Of a stretch of 53,740 bases of DNA, positions 1-8,465 are shown piece by piece. Numbering within the stretch: the first letter of the stretch is position 1; each line of letters starts with the position of its first letter. Both the position numbers and the translations under genes were made by a program. The notes below the pieces were generated by a model that was not told where the DNA came from, ran no database searches, and saw nothing but the letters and a program-made list of their open reading frames with translations. The stretch spans positions 1 to 53,740 of the forward strand of contig JADFPV010000007.1 of assembly GCA_022562155.1 (NCBI GenBank). The letters are read 5' to 3'. This DNA is from Chloroflexota bacterium. GTDB lineage: Bacteria; Chloroflexota; Dehalococcoidia; DSTF01; RBG-16-68-14.

Positions 1-1991
1 ATGGATTGCGGTACCCGGATCTTACCAATGTCGTGGAGCACCGCGGCCATCCCCAGGTCCCGTGCGCTCTCTTCGCCGTACGAGAGATCCCGTGCCAGCG
101 CTTCGGTGAGACCCCGCACCCCTCGCAAATGCTGGCCGGTCGTCGTGTCGTGGGCCTCGGCAGCCGCTGCCAACAGCAGCACTGCCTCCTCCCGCGCCTG
201 TGCGAGGTGCTCCGACGTCGACTGGAGTTCGTCAAAGAGCGTCGCCATGCGCACGACGGACGTGATCTGCGTGGCAACAGCCGTCAGAAACTCAATGTCT
301 CCCGCGGTAAAGGCGTCTTTTCGCTTGCTGGCAACCGACAGTACGCCTATCATGCCGTCCTCCCAGAACAGGGGCACGACGACCGCCGACTGAAGCTCCG
401 CCGCTCGCAGCACGGCGCGTTGCGCTTCCGTGAGGCGCTCGTCCTGCTGGGGGTCCTCCACGATCAACGCGCGCCGCGTTGACTTGATCTGCCTCAGGAT
501 CGGCTCGTCTTCCATCCGCCGCCGCTCCGCTTGCCAAGCGTCTACCACTTCGTCGGGCACGCGGGAAAAGGTGTTGCGGGCAGTCGGAAGGCCAGCCGCA
601 TGGGCGAACACATCCATGTTCACAGCATCGTACCCGGCGCCCACTGACAATCGGTGTGCGACCAGGCGAAGCTTGTCCTCGATCGTGCCGCTCGCTGTGA
701 GGAGCGGTACGATCTGGCCAACCATCGCGGCGGCGCGATCGCCGCCCAGTGTGCGTGACGGGCTCAAGTCCCCCGCTCCAACAGGACGCTGTCGTCGCGA
801 GGCATACATGGCGTTATCGGCGAGCTTGATCAGCGCTTCGATTTGTGTGGCCTCGCTCGGATAGATCGCCAGCCCGATGCTAACGGTCATAGGCACACGG
901 GCACCGGTGTCCTCGTCCGTGAAGCAGGCAGCGGTTAGTGCGTCTAGGACCTCCCGCTGATACTCTTCGGCGGCAGGCCTGGCTGCATCCGGCAGGATTA
1001 CCAAAAACTCATCCCCACCGTACCTGCCGATGATTCTGTCTTCGCTAGACAGGGCTTGGGCCACGGCGATCAAGACCTCGTCACCCGTCTGGTGGCCGTA
1101 CGTGTCGTTAACGGTCTTGAGACCGTCCACATCAACCAGCGCCACGGCGAAGCCAGCGCCGTGGGAAGGCTTCTCCACTAGATCCCGAAGCTCAGCCATG
1201 ATGGCACCGTGGTTGAGCACGCCTGTCAACTGATCCCGACGGGCTCGTTCACGTTCCTTCTTCAGAGCCGCTTCGATAAGATCTGACTTCGCGCGCAACT
1301 CCTTGCTCGATCTCGACAACTGACGCGACACGATGAGGCTGAGCGTCCCACCGAACGCGACAATGAGTACGATGATCCATATGGAGAGGGCGATGCTGTT
1401 TCGAAGCGCGTCTCCATGCTGGGCGCCGAAGAAGGCAAAATCGTCCTCAGCCGAGAGCGTGCCGAGCGCCACGATAGTGGTCTCTTCGTCCAGGACAATG
1501 GGCACGGCCAGCAGAATTAGGTGCGCATCTTCGTCGAGTGCAGCCGCGGCTGCTCCCGACTCCGAGGCCGTCGATAGTAGGCCGGTAACTAGCTCTTCGT
1601 CTGGCGTTCCTTCTCGACCGTTAACGACGATCTCGTCTGCAATGAGTTGAAAGCCGTTAGCGGAGGAGTCGTCCGGCAGCCAGATTTCAAGGTTGAGGAA
1701 CGCGTTGGTGAAGCCTTCTTCAGGGCTTTTGGGGGGATCGGTGGCTGCATTGGCCCGGCTGTTCAACACAACCGCTTGTATCACAGCAGGAGCGTCCGGA
1801 CCGGCGGCGGCCAGAAAGGCTCTCGCTGTGTCGCCATACGCGAGCGCCTTTTCTTGCAGTTCCCTCTTCATGGCATCGTCGTAAGAATTGTTCACTCTCA
1901 GCGTGAGAAATAGAGCAGCTCCGCCGGACAAGACGCCAGCGAGCACGACGATGCTAATCGTGAGGATTACGAACCGGCGAACGGAGACCAC
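1..1991 (-). CDS. Membrane sensor with GGDEF, GAF and HD-GYP domains (3' end cut by window)
   Basis: Cyclic-di-GMP signalling protein anchored in the cytoplasmic membrane. I chose the GTG at 1991 because a hydrophobic segment follows at once and GGGAAGA lies upstream. Visible order over 663 codons: first TM segment (about residues 5-28), an extracytoplasmic sensor region, second TM segment (about 195-220), a GGDEF domain with intact YGGDEF (GGDEF at 325-329), a GAF domain (about 440-590), then the start of an HD domain with HDIGK at 653-657 just before the window edge. GGDEF makes c-di-GMP and HD-GYP hydrolyses it, so the protein may be bifunctional. The GYP motif lies outside the window, so the HD-GYP assignment rests on the HD signature and the EAHDxxTGxH-type lead-in. 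No stop codon occurs in this frame. Confidence 0.88.
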   Translation of the reverse strand, partial: MVSVRRFVILTISIVVLAGVLSGGAALFLTLRVNNSYDDAMKRELQEKALAYGDTARAFLAAAGPDAPAVIQAVVLNSRANAATDPPKSPEEGFTNAFLNLEIWLPDDSSANGFQLIADEIVVNGREGTPDEELVTGLLSTASESGAAAAALDEDAHLILLAVPIVLDEETTIVALGTLSAEDDFAFFGAQHGDALRNSIALSIWIIVLIVAFGGTLSLIVSRQLSRSSKELRAKSDLIEAALKKERERARRDQLTGVLNHGAIMAELRDLVEKPSHGAGFAVALVDVDGLKTVNDTYGHQTGDEVLIAVAQALSSEDRIIGRYGGDEFLVILPDAARPAAEEYQREVLDALTAACFTDEDTGARVPMTVSIGLAIYPSEATQIEALIKLADNAMYASRRQRPVGAGDLSPSRTLGGDRAAAMVGQIVPLLTASGTIEDKLRLVAHRLSVGAGYDAVNMDVFAHAAGLPTARNTFSRVPDEVVDAWQAERRRMEDEPILRQIKSTRRALIVEDPQQDERLTEAQRAVLRAAELQSAVVVPLFWEDGMIGVLSVASKRKDAFTAGDIEFLTAVATQITSVVRMATLFDELQSTSEHLAQAREEAVLLLAAAAEAHDTTTGQHLRGVRGLTEALARDLSYGEESARDLGMAAVLHDIGKIRVPQS

Positions 1992-2498
1992 GAGACTATC
2001 TTCCCAAAACCCTTACTCCCTGCTCCTAAGTATCGGAAGAGAGCTATAGGATGGCCAGTCGCGGAGGCTTTCCAGACGAACCCCTTCGTGCTGGAAGAGC
2101 TGTCGCGCAGGAAAGACCTCTAGCTCCCGCATCGCTCCTGGCGGATTTGGCTTGGTAGAATCGCCTTCTTTTCGTGGTCTTATGTTCGTTTCCGAGTGTG
2201 AATCCGCAGACGTTATGTCGTTCTAGCCCGACGTTATGTTGACCAATTTGAGGGTGCCTTGGCAGCAGGCCTGACCTGCGATCACGTGACCCTCTGCATG
2301 TGCCATCGGCCATAGGCTAGCGGTTCTTGACGAGAGCGCGGAGGGGGAGGTGGCAGTGGAGTGTTTCGACCGGGGGTCTAAGTTATATGGGCACAGTCAA
2401 GAGTGCGCTCGCCCGGATCATCACACCGGCTGCCGTACTTCGTGCACCAGCCCCCGCGCAGGCGCGCTTGTCCACGCGTCCCTTACGCCAATGAGAGG
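1992..2498. other. Non-coding stretch, no recognisable gene
   Basis: About 500 bases between the sensor gene and the DUF2795 gene. Open frames here are short and have no recognisable protein pattern. The only structure I see is a pair of direct repeats, described separately. Confidence 0.5.
2209..2239. repeat. Two GACGTTATGT direct repeats, 21 bp apart
   Basis: GACGTTATGT occurs at 2209-2218 and 2230-2239, so the starts are 21 bp apart, about two helical turns. This spacing would suit a dimeric DNA-binding protein, but no promoter or target gene can be assigned. Confidence 0.4.
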
Positions 2499-2732
2499 CT
2501 AGAGAGGCAGAGAGTCTGATGCGGCGCCGCCAGCGATGTAGATAGCTCGAACCGCCTGTTGGAGTTCCTCTATCGATTCGAGTGATTGGTTGGGAAGCTG
2601 GGAAAGGGTGGCGTAGACTTCACGATCGATCCCTCCGTTATCCCGAGCCCGGTTGATAACGGCTGCCTTGGACGCGGGGAAGTCTATACCCGCAAAAGCC
2701 ACCTCGTAATCTCGTTTCGTCGCGTTTGGCAT
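2499..2732 (-). CDS. DUF2795 family small protein
   Basis: A 77-residue protein matching the DUF2795 pattern: an FPASK-type start (residues 18-22), an ARDNG segment, then a LSQLPNQSLES segment leading to a short amphipathic end. Function is unknown; such proteins are small helical cytosolic proteins in actinobacteria and relatives. It is divergent from the VOC gene, with about 107 bases between. The ATG at 2732 is the first start in frame. Confidence 0.7.
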   Translation of the reverse strand: MPNATKRDYEVAFAGIDFPASKAAVINRARDNGGIDREVYATLSQLPNQSLESIEELQQAVRAIYIAGGAASDSLPL

Positions 2733-2839
2733 GGCGTATCTTCAGCCCTGAGATAGATCCCCTCATTTGCCAGGACTCTCACCCAGTATAGTATCCTAAG
2801 TTCTGACAGCATAAAGTAGGAACGAACAGGAGACCTTTG

Positions 2840-3238
2840 ATGTCCGCGATTCGAGGCCTGACGGAGTTAGTGATCTGGGTCCGTGATATGGAGAAGGCGC
2901 TACAGTTCTACCGTGACGCCCTGGGCCTGACCGTAATGTCGCCGCCGGACTTCAGAGGGGCGGTCTTCCTCCAGGTCGGAGAGTCGAAAGAGGTTCCCCA
3001 GCAGATCGTGCTGGTACCGTTGCCTAAGGACTCTCCCGGCGCACCTGCCGAACGTTCGCAACGGGCTCTGCACCACATCGGGCTGGAGCTAGCGGCGCAG
3101 GACTTCGAACAAGAACGGGAGCGCCTGCAAAGCCTAGGCTTCGAGGTGCGGCTTGGCGAGCATCCGTTTCTCCCTCTGAGAGGGATGTACATAGATGATC
3201 CGGACGGCAACGAAGTTGAACTCATCGCGCTCAGCTAG
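2840..3238 (+). CDS. VOC (glyoxalase/dioxygenase fold) family protein
   Basis: A single-domain vicinal oxygen chelate protein of 132 residues. I start at ATG 2840, preceded by AGGAGA at good spacing; the TTG one codon earlier is less likely. The two beta-alpha-beta-beta-beta modules are visible: ELVIWVRDMEKALQFYRDALGL at the start, LHHIGLEL in the middle and DDPDGNEVELIAL at the end. The H of LHH and the E of NEVEL are the usual metal ligands. The substrate cannot be told. It is probably co-transcribed with the small gene 17 bases downstream. Confidence 0.85.
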   Translation: MSAIRGLTELVIWVRDMEKALQFYRDALGLTVMSPPDFRGAVFLQVGESKEVPQQIVLVPLPKDSPGAPAERSQRALHHIGLELAAQDFEQERERLQSLGFEVRLGEHPFLPLRGMYIDDPDGNEVELIALS

Positions 3239-3255
3239 AGGTCGAAGGATAGAAG

Positions 3256-3468
3256 ATGACACGCGAGGCAATCATCCGGGAAGTGCATCAGTACGACCTC
3301 CATGGGGTGGCGTACTATCGGCTCCTCGTTTCCTACAGCGCTGAGCCAAACTCCGTGCAGGAGGTTCGCATTTCGCACGACTCCATCTACGATGAGCCAG
3401 CGGATGGAGATCAGATCCTTGTGGAGGCGATCATCAACGTTGTCACCGAGGTGCGAAGGAAGGTCTAG
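3256..3468 (+). CDS. Small protein of unknown function
   Basis: A 70-residue protein starting at ATG 3256 with AAGGA upstream, 17 bases after the VOC gene and so likely in one operon. I do not recognise the family. It is acidic, has no signal peptide or Cys, and alternates hydrophobic and charged residues like a small alpha/beta fold. A hairpin terminator follows it. Confidence 0.6.
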   Translation: MTREAIIREVHQYDLHGVAYYRLLVSYSAEPNSVQEVRISHDSIYDEPADGDQILVEAIINVVTEVRRKV

Positions 3469-3483
3469 CGAACGCGTTCCGCC

Positions 3484-3515
3484 AAGGCCGGCGCGTCACC
3501 AATGCGACCGGCCTT
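3484..3515 (+). terminator. Hairpin terminator after the VOC operon
   Basis: AAGGCCGG (3484-3491) pairs with CCGGCCTT (3508-3515) across a 16-base loop, followed by CCTTT. It sits between the small gene and the FIST gene, and argues against a FIST start at the ATG inside it (3502). Confidence 0.5.
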
Positions 3516-3552
3516 CCTTTGCAATCGAAGGAACCAGCGAACGAGGAGGATT

Positions 3553-4743
3553 ATGAGCCAGGCTAGAGCCGTTGGCGCCGCCTCGGCGATCGTCCGTCAT
3601 CCCGACTGGAGAGCGGCCCTCGCCGGCGTCCTGCAGCACGTAATGGAGCGAGTCGTAAGCCCGGATCTCGCCGTGCTCTTCGCGAGTGCTAGTTACGAGC
3701 ACGACTTTCCAGAACTGATTCAGCGCACACAGCAGGCGCTACAGCCGCGTGTGCTCATCGGCTGCTCCGGCCAGGGAGTCATAGGACCATCAACCGAGGT
3801 AGAGGGAGAGCCGGCCCTCACCTTGCTCACCCTCTCGCTGCCGGATGCCATACTCGAACCACGGCATGCTTCGCAAGCGGAGCTCCAGCGATGCGATTCA
3901 GCTGATGCTACCCGAGAGTTGCTGGGCGTACCGCTCGACGATGTCAGTACCTGGATGCTACTCGCCGATCCCTTCACGCTCGACGCCGAACGGCTATTGG
4001 CCGTGTTGTCAGTGGCTTACCCAGGGGTCCCTCTGCTGGGCGGCATGGCATCCGGGGATATGAATATACGCCGGACGCACCTTTTCCTGGACGGGCAGGT
4101 CCACATCGATGGCGCCGTTTTGCTCGCAATTGGAGGGCCGCTGACGATTCGAAGCATCGTCTCCCAAGGGTGTAACCCTATTGGCCAGCCCTGGACCATT
4201 ACCGGTGCGGAGAAACAGATTATCAGCAGCATCGCAGGGCGGCCGGCGCTGGAAGTCCTGACAGAGACCATCGAACAGTTGCCGGCAGGAGAGCGGGAGC
4301 GAGCGGAACAGAACCTTCTCATCGGCTTGGCGATGGATGAGTATCGGGAGGACTTCGGCCGGGGCGATTTCCTAATCCGCAACCTCCTGGGAGCTGATCG
4401 AGAAAGTGGCGGTATCGCGGTCAGCGCGCTTCCGCGTGAAGGCCAAACGCTCCAGTTCCAAGTGCGAAATGCAGAGGCTGCTGATGAAGACCTTCGCCTC
4501 CTCCTCAACGAGGAGAAGAAGGCAGCTCTGCCGGGAGGAGAGCCAGTGGCGGCGCTCCTGTGGTCGTGCAACGGTCGAGGCCAAGGGCTCTTTGGATCGC
4601 CGGATCACGATGCCAAGGCGATAGCGGACTTCCTAGGCCCGATCCCGCTGGCAGGGTTCTTCTGCAACGGGGAGATTGGGCCGGTTGGCTCGATGAACTA
4701 CCTCCACGGCTTCACAGCGAGTATCGCCCTCTTTTCGACGTAG
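3553..4743 (+). CDS. FIST domain signal-transduction protein
   Basis: A 396-residue cytosolic protein with FIST_N (about 20-215) followed by FIST_C (about 225-390). Family marks: LIGCSGQGVIG near residues 75-85, LLGGMASGD near 165, and the C-terminal FFCNGEIGPVG with an LHGFTASIALF end. FIST domains are proposed small-ligand sensors, often linked to chemotaxis or c-di-GMP signalling; ligand unknown. ATG 3553 is preferred because GAGGAGGA is immediately upstream, while the earlier in-frame ATG (3502) lies inside a hairpin. Confidence 0.88.
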   Translation: MSQARAVGAASAIVRHPDWRAALAGVLQHVMERVVSPDLAVLFASASYEHDFPELIQRTQQALQPRVLIGCSGQGVIGPSTEVEGEPALTLLTLSLPDAILEPRHASQAELQRCDSADATRELLGVPLDDVSTWMLLADPFTLDAERLLAVLSVAYPGVPLLGGMASGDMNIRRTHLFLDGQVHIDGAVLLAIGGPLTIRSIVSQGCNPIGQPWTITGAEKQIISSIAGRPALEVLTETIEQLPAGERERAEQNLLIGLAMDEYREDFGRGDFLIRNLLGADRESGGIAVSALPREGQTLQFQVRNAEAADEDLRLLLNEEKKAALPGGEPVAALLWSCNGRGQGLFGSPDHDAKAIADFLGPIPLAGFFCNGEIGPVGSMNYLHGFTASIALFST

Positions 4744-4872
4744 CCATTCTGGGCCGTGTATTTCTCGTTGCCGGCGGTACCATACTGCGTTGCCATCGAG
4801 GATAACCGTGCGTTCGTTCAGCGGGTGAGCTAGGCTACTGCGAACACGTAGGACAAGCTAAGGAGGAGCGCA

Positions 4873-5313
4873 ATGGCGTTGAGTAAGGACCGGGCTAACG
4901 CAGTCTGGGAAGGTTCTGTAACGGACGGAGGGGGACGGGTAACGGTGGCGAGCGCGGCCTTTCCCGAGCAGCCGATCACGCTGAAGCGACGCACGGAGGG
5001 CGGGCGTGGCACGACGAGCCCCGAGGAGTTGATCGCGGCGGCGCACGCAGCGTGCTACTCGATGGCGCTGGCGGCGGCGCTTTCGCGGAACGAGACGCCG
5101 CCGGAGCGGCTGGAGGTGAGCGCTGAGGTCTCGCTGGACCGGGTAGAGGGCGGACTGAAGATCACGAGCGTGGAGCTGTCGGTGCGGGGCACGGTGGCGG
5201 GCGTCGACGGCGCTGCGTTCCAGGAGCTGGCTCGGACAGCCGAGCAGAGCTGCCCGGTTTCGAACGCGCTTCGGGGCGGCGTGGAGATTAGGCTGCAGGC
5301 GGAGCTGGCGTAG
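4873..5313 (+). CDS. OsmC-family peroxiredoxin
   Basis: A 146-residue OsmC/Ohr-type protein, a thiol peroxidase that reduces organic hydroperoxides. Both redox cysteines are present: C61 in HAACYSMAL and C127 in EQSCPVSNAL. The TTSPEELIAAAHA helix that precedes the first Cys in OsmC is also clear. A strong ribosome site (AAGGAGGAG) sits six bases before ATG 4873. Length and motifs fit OsmC rather than YhfA-like proteins. The gene is monocistronic, with no clear promoter seen. Confidence 0.9.
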   Translation: MALSKDRANAVWEGSVTDGGGRVTVASAAFPEQPITLKRRTEGGRGTTSPEELIAAAHAACYSMALAAALSRNETPPERLEVSAEVSLDRVEGGLKITSVELSVRGTVAGVDGAAFQELARTAEQSCPVSNALRGGVEIRLQAELA

Positions 5314-5404
5314 GGACGCCTGGCAAAAGTGACGCGGCGCTGGCCTGGCGGGGCGTGCTGCGCGGCGTCGTCGCGCAGGGCGAACCCATCGCGCCGGCAG
5401 TTGG

Positions 5405-5507
5405 CTAAAGCTCGAACCGCGTCCCCACACTATTCTGAGTAAACGCGACTGGCAGCGACGCCGCTAACGCGTGTGTCACGCGCCAGCCCGTGCAGTGCGC
5501 CGGCACG
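5405..5507 (-). pseudogene. C-terminal remnant of an MBL-fold hydrolase
   Basis: Read on the minus strand this encodes VPAHCTGWRVTHALAASL and on to SVGTRFEL plus a stop. It is close to the last 33 residues of the intact hydrolase gene at 10065-11045. DNA identity is high and most changes are silent or conservative. No complete hydrolase is upstream: the homology ends abruptly and joins a short-chain dehydrogenase-like start (5498-5551). It is a relic of a second hydrolase gene. Confidence 0.75.
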
Positions 5508-5551
5508 GCACCGGTGACGATGGCCACTTTGTTCCTCAAAAGCGGCGTCCA
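5498..5551 (-). pseudogene. N-terminal remnant of a short-chain dehydrogenase
   Basis: ATG at 5551 has AAAGGA upstream and begins MDAAF; after an apparent small indel the other frame reads RNKVAIVTGA, the start of a classical SDR Rossmann fold. The TGA-rich glycine motif is cut off and the sequence continues directly into the MBL-fold tail. It looks like the scar of a deletion that fused two gene ends. Confidence 0.55.
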
Positions 5552-5592
5552 TCGCACGTTCCTTTCACGTGATGGCTTAGCAACCGCAGCGT

Positions 5593-6198
5593 TCACTGTT
5601 CCCGTCTGTCGCCCCACTGCTCCCAGTAGACGACCTTCTCGACGGGCATGCGCTCCGGAGCGCCGAACTTGCCCTTTGGCCAGCCGACCGGGATCAGCGC
5701 CATCGTTTCGACCTGCTCCGGGATGCCGAGCAGCTCCTTGACCTCCCGCTCGTGTAGCTTGTGGAGCGAGGTGAGCGTCGTGCCCAGACCCAGCGCCCGC
5801 GCCGCCAGCATCAAGTTCTGCACGGCAGGGTAGATCGACCCTCCACCACCGGCGTTCCCTCCGCCGCGGATCGTGGCGATGATCAGCACGGGCGCCTCGG
5901 CCAGGTGATGCGCCAGGTGCTCCGCTGAGCGGTACACGCGCGACTGGCTCGCGTCGTCCTGCCCAGCTCGGTCTCCTCCGGCCGCGTAGACCTTGTTCCA
6001 TGCGTCCAGGTAGTACTCGCCAAGCTTGCGCTTGGTCTCAACGTCCCTCACCACGATGAAGTTCCAGGGCTGGCGATTGCCGCCGCTGGGCGCCTTGATC
6101 GCGGCGTCTAGGATCTTCCAGATGTCCTCGTCCGTCACCGGGTCGTCCTTGAGGCGGCGCATCGCCCGTTGCGTTCCGATAGCTTCGAAGAGATCCAT
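5593..6198 (-). CDS. Nitroreductase family FMN oxidoreductase
   Basis: A 201-residue NAD(P)H:FMN nitroreductase-fold protein. The family start is clear: MDLFEAIGTQRAMRRLKDDPV, with the basic RxMRR cluster that binds the FMN phosphate, followed by APSGGNRQPWNF, the second FMN segment. The C-terminal half has AVQNLMLAARALGLGT, typical of the dimer-interface helix. ATG 6198 is preceded by GGAGGTG. The substrate is unknown; a nitro-, quinone- or flavin-linked reduction is likely. Confidence 0.88.
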   Translation of the reverse strand: MDLFEAIGTQRAMRRLKDDPVTDEDIWKILDAAIKAPSGGNRQPWNFIVVRDVETKRKLGEYYLDAWNKVYAAGGDRAGQDDASQSRVYRSAEHLAHHLAEAPVLIIATIRGGGNAGGGGSIYPAVQNLMLAARALGLGTTLTSLHKLHEREVKELLGIPEQVETMALIPVGWPKGKFGAPERMPVEKVVYWEQWGDRREQ

Positions 6199-6354
6199 GG
6201 TGTGCTCACCTCCGTCTGGTTCAACTACGCTGGGATTGCAGGGCAAACAGTAGCGTACCACTCGGCCTGAGGCACGCTGCACCACGCGACGCAGCCGGCT
6301 CCCATGGGCCTTCTGGCCCGTCCCTTCGGGTTATCCCGTTGTTAGACTCCGTTG

Positions 6355-7693
6355 GTGAGCGAATCGCCAGAACCTCCTGACGAAGATGCGCCTCCGTCCA
6401 AAGACAAGGCTTCACCAGAAGACGCGGCTCCTGCTGGACCCGCTTCCCGCTGGACGTGGCTCAGGCGGCCCTTCGTTTCGCTAACGTATCCAGCGTTCCG
6501 GCTGTTCTGGCTGAGCAACCTCCTCGTCGCGCTGGGGCTGATGGTGCAGTTCACGGCCCAGGGCTGGCTCGTCGTCCAGCTCACCGACTCCGCGCTGCTG
6601 CTGGGCCTCGTCGAGGGCCTGTTCGGGCTCTCGTTCGCCGCCGGTTCGATCCCGATGGGCGTGCTCGCCGACCGCGTTAACCGGCGCGACCTGCTCCTCA
6701 TCGACAACCTCATCGCCCTGCTGGCCGCCGCGACAATCGGCACGCTCGCGATCACCGACACGATCCAGATCTGGCACCTGATGTGTATCTCCCTGCTGGG
6801 CGGGCTGCTCATGGCGGCGCGATTCCCAGCGAGCCAGGCGATGGTCGCGAGGCTGGTGCCTCAACGGCACCTCATGAACGCGACGTCGCTGAACACTGCC
6901 GGCGGGGAGTCTCCCCAATGTGGCGGGTCCGGCCGTCGGAGGCGTGCTTATTGGCGTCGTCGGAATCGGCGCCGCCTATTTCGTGACGACGGGCGCCTTG
7001 GCCGTCGCGCTGCTGATGCTGATGCTCGGCGTCGCCGCTTCGTTCGGACACGTCGAGCGCAGGGAAGCTCAGTCGGTGACGGTCGACCTGCGCGAGGCCT
7101 GGAACTATCTAGTCGGCCACCACGACCTCCTCAAGCTCACCGCAGCGATGCTGATTCCGTACATCCTGGGACAATCGTTCGTGCTGCTGCTGCCGCTGTT
7201 CGTCGAGCAGGAGCTGGGCGGGGGAGCGACAACGTTTGGCGCACTGAGCGCGAGCCTGGGGGCCGGTGGCGTGCTGGGAGCGATGCTGGTCGCCGCATTC
7301 GGAAAGCCACGCCAAATCGGCTATCTGATGTTCCTTGGCGTCCTGAGCGTGGGCATCAGTGCGACCGTCTACGGCCTCTCGCCGTCGGTCGTCCTGACCG
7401 GCGCTGCGCTACTGGCCGCGGGAGCGGGCCAGAGCGCGCTCTTCGCGGCCTACGAGACCTACCTGCTGATCCGGCTGCCCGATGAGATGCGAGGCCGCGT
7501 GATGGGGCTAACCTTCACGATGGTCGCCTTCTTCCCGCTCAGCGCCGTCGGCGCGGGCGCACTGGCGGATGTCTTCGGCCTACGCGCGGTGGCCGTGATC
7601 GAAGGCGGGGTCATTGTGACGATGGCGGGACTAGCCTGGTGGAGTGTACTGCGCAATGTGGTCGTGGAAGGCGAACCGACGGCGACGGCCTGA
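6355..7693 (+). pseudogene. MFS exporter (MFS_3 / EntS-like), frameshifted
   Basis: Two frames together make one major facilitator permease of about 445 residues. The first (GTG 6355, or TTG 6352) has a Pro/Ser-rich N-terminal tail and the first transmembrane helices, with GVLADRVNRRD as the MFS loop 2-3 motif. The second resumes from 6908 with GSLPNVAGPAVGGVLIG and carries the remaining helices to 7693. The break is at the GGGG run 6904-6907: removing one G restores SLNTAGSLPNVAGPAVGG, exactly the expected family sequence. So this is either a recent frameshift or a base-calling error. The closest family is the drug/siderophore exporter type. Confidence 0.8.
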
Positions 7694-7710
7694 GGGTTTA
7701 GATCCCCTAG

Positions 7711-7785
7711 CTACAGCTCGAATCTTGTCCCTACAGAATTCTGGATGAACGCGTCAGGCAGCGACGCCGTGAGCGTTGCGCTAGG
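7711..7785 (-). pseudogene. Second C-terminal remnant of an MBL-fold hydrolase
   Basis: The minus strand encodes TASLPDAFIQNSVGTRFEL and a stop, the exact C-terminal peptide of the intact hydrolase at 10065-11045 (ASLPDAFIQNSVGTRFEL). The DNA differs at many third positions, so this is an older copy. Upstream homology fades after about 75 bases. Confidence 0.7.
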
Positions 7786-7987
7786 CGTTGACTTCGCATA
7801 GGCTCTGACCTAACCTCCGCTGGAGCGGACATTCCATATCCCCAAGGGCCAGGGGCGTTATGTGATGGAGGCGGCGGGGTGGGACGATTCGCAGACGTGG
7901 TGAGGGCAATCCCGCTGCGCCCCCCGGTTGAGCCAGCGGTAGTACTTGTAACCAGTGCGGCCGCCTGTGCACGCCACGTCGTGGCTG
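7786..7987. other. Intergenic remnant, no recognisable gene
   Basis: Between the hydrolase tail relic and the lipoprotein gene. Several short frames are open on the minus strand, none with a known pattern or ribosome site. It is probably decayed coding DNA. Confidence 0.4.
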
Positions 7988-8461
7988 TCAGTCCGTCACC
8001 AGGCTTATGGTGTTGACGATGACGGTCTCCTCTGCCTTGCACGAAGGATCGGGTGGCGACACAAACGGAGGTGCCCCAATATCAGGTTCCCCAATATTCC
8101 CTCCCCCAATCACGGTCACGCCACCCACCATGATCTGATCACCATTTCGCAACGCTACACGCTGATCGTGAACGCTTACGAATTCGATCACCTGGGAAGA
8201 TGCATTCCAGGAAGTCGGCTCAGGCCACACCAGCAAGATCGTTTTCTGGTTTTGAATCAGCCGTACACAGCGAGCGGAGATATCTAATGTCCCGGCCCCG
8301 ATGGCGGCGTCGTTGGAGCCCTCCACCCTGCTGGTATCCCATGTGGCAAGAGGCGAGGTGTCACTTTCCTCCACCGACGTGTCAACCCTGTCCACCGACG
8401 TGCACGCGGCTCCCAACAGGACGACCATCATTGCAACAAGCCAGCAGTGTAAAGGGCGCAT
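7988..8461 (-). CDS. Putative lipoprotein of unknown function
   Basis: A 157-residue exported protein. The N-terminus has a short charged start, a hydrophobic stretch and LLGAAC, a near-lipobox with Cys 20, so membrane anchoring by lipid is likely. The remainder is a low-complexity Ser/Thr/Asp stretch followed by a beta-rich segment with a GGVTVIGGGNIG motif. I do not recognise the family. It starts four bases after the stop of the protease gene and so shares its promoter. Confidence 0.6.
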   Translation of the reverse strand: MRPLHCWLVAMMVVLLGAACTSVDRVDTSVEESDTSPLATWDTSRVEGSNDAAIGAGTLDISARCVRLIQNQKTILLVWPEPTSWNASSQVIEFVSVHDQRVALRNGDQIMVGGVTVIGGGNIGEPDIGAPPFVSPPDPSCKAEETVIVNTISLVTD

Positions 8462-8465
8462 GTCC

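Noticed and set aside
2044-2313. 89-codon open frame on the minus strand
   Set aside because: No ribosome site, Arg/Gly-rich shadow-like composition, no family pattern.
7731-8042. 103-codon open frame on the minus strand
   Set aside because: Overlaps the hydrolase tail relic in another frame and the lipoprotein gene; low-complexity Thr/Pro composition.
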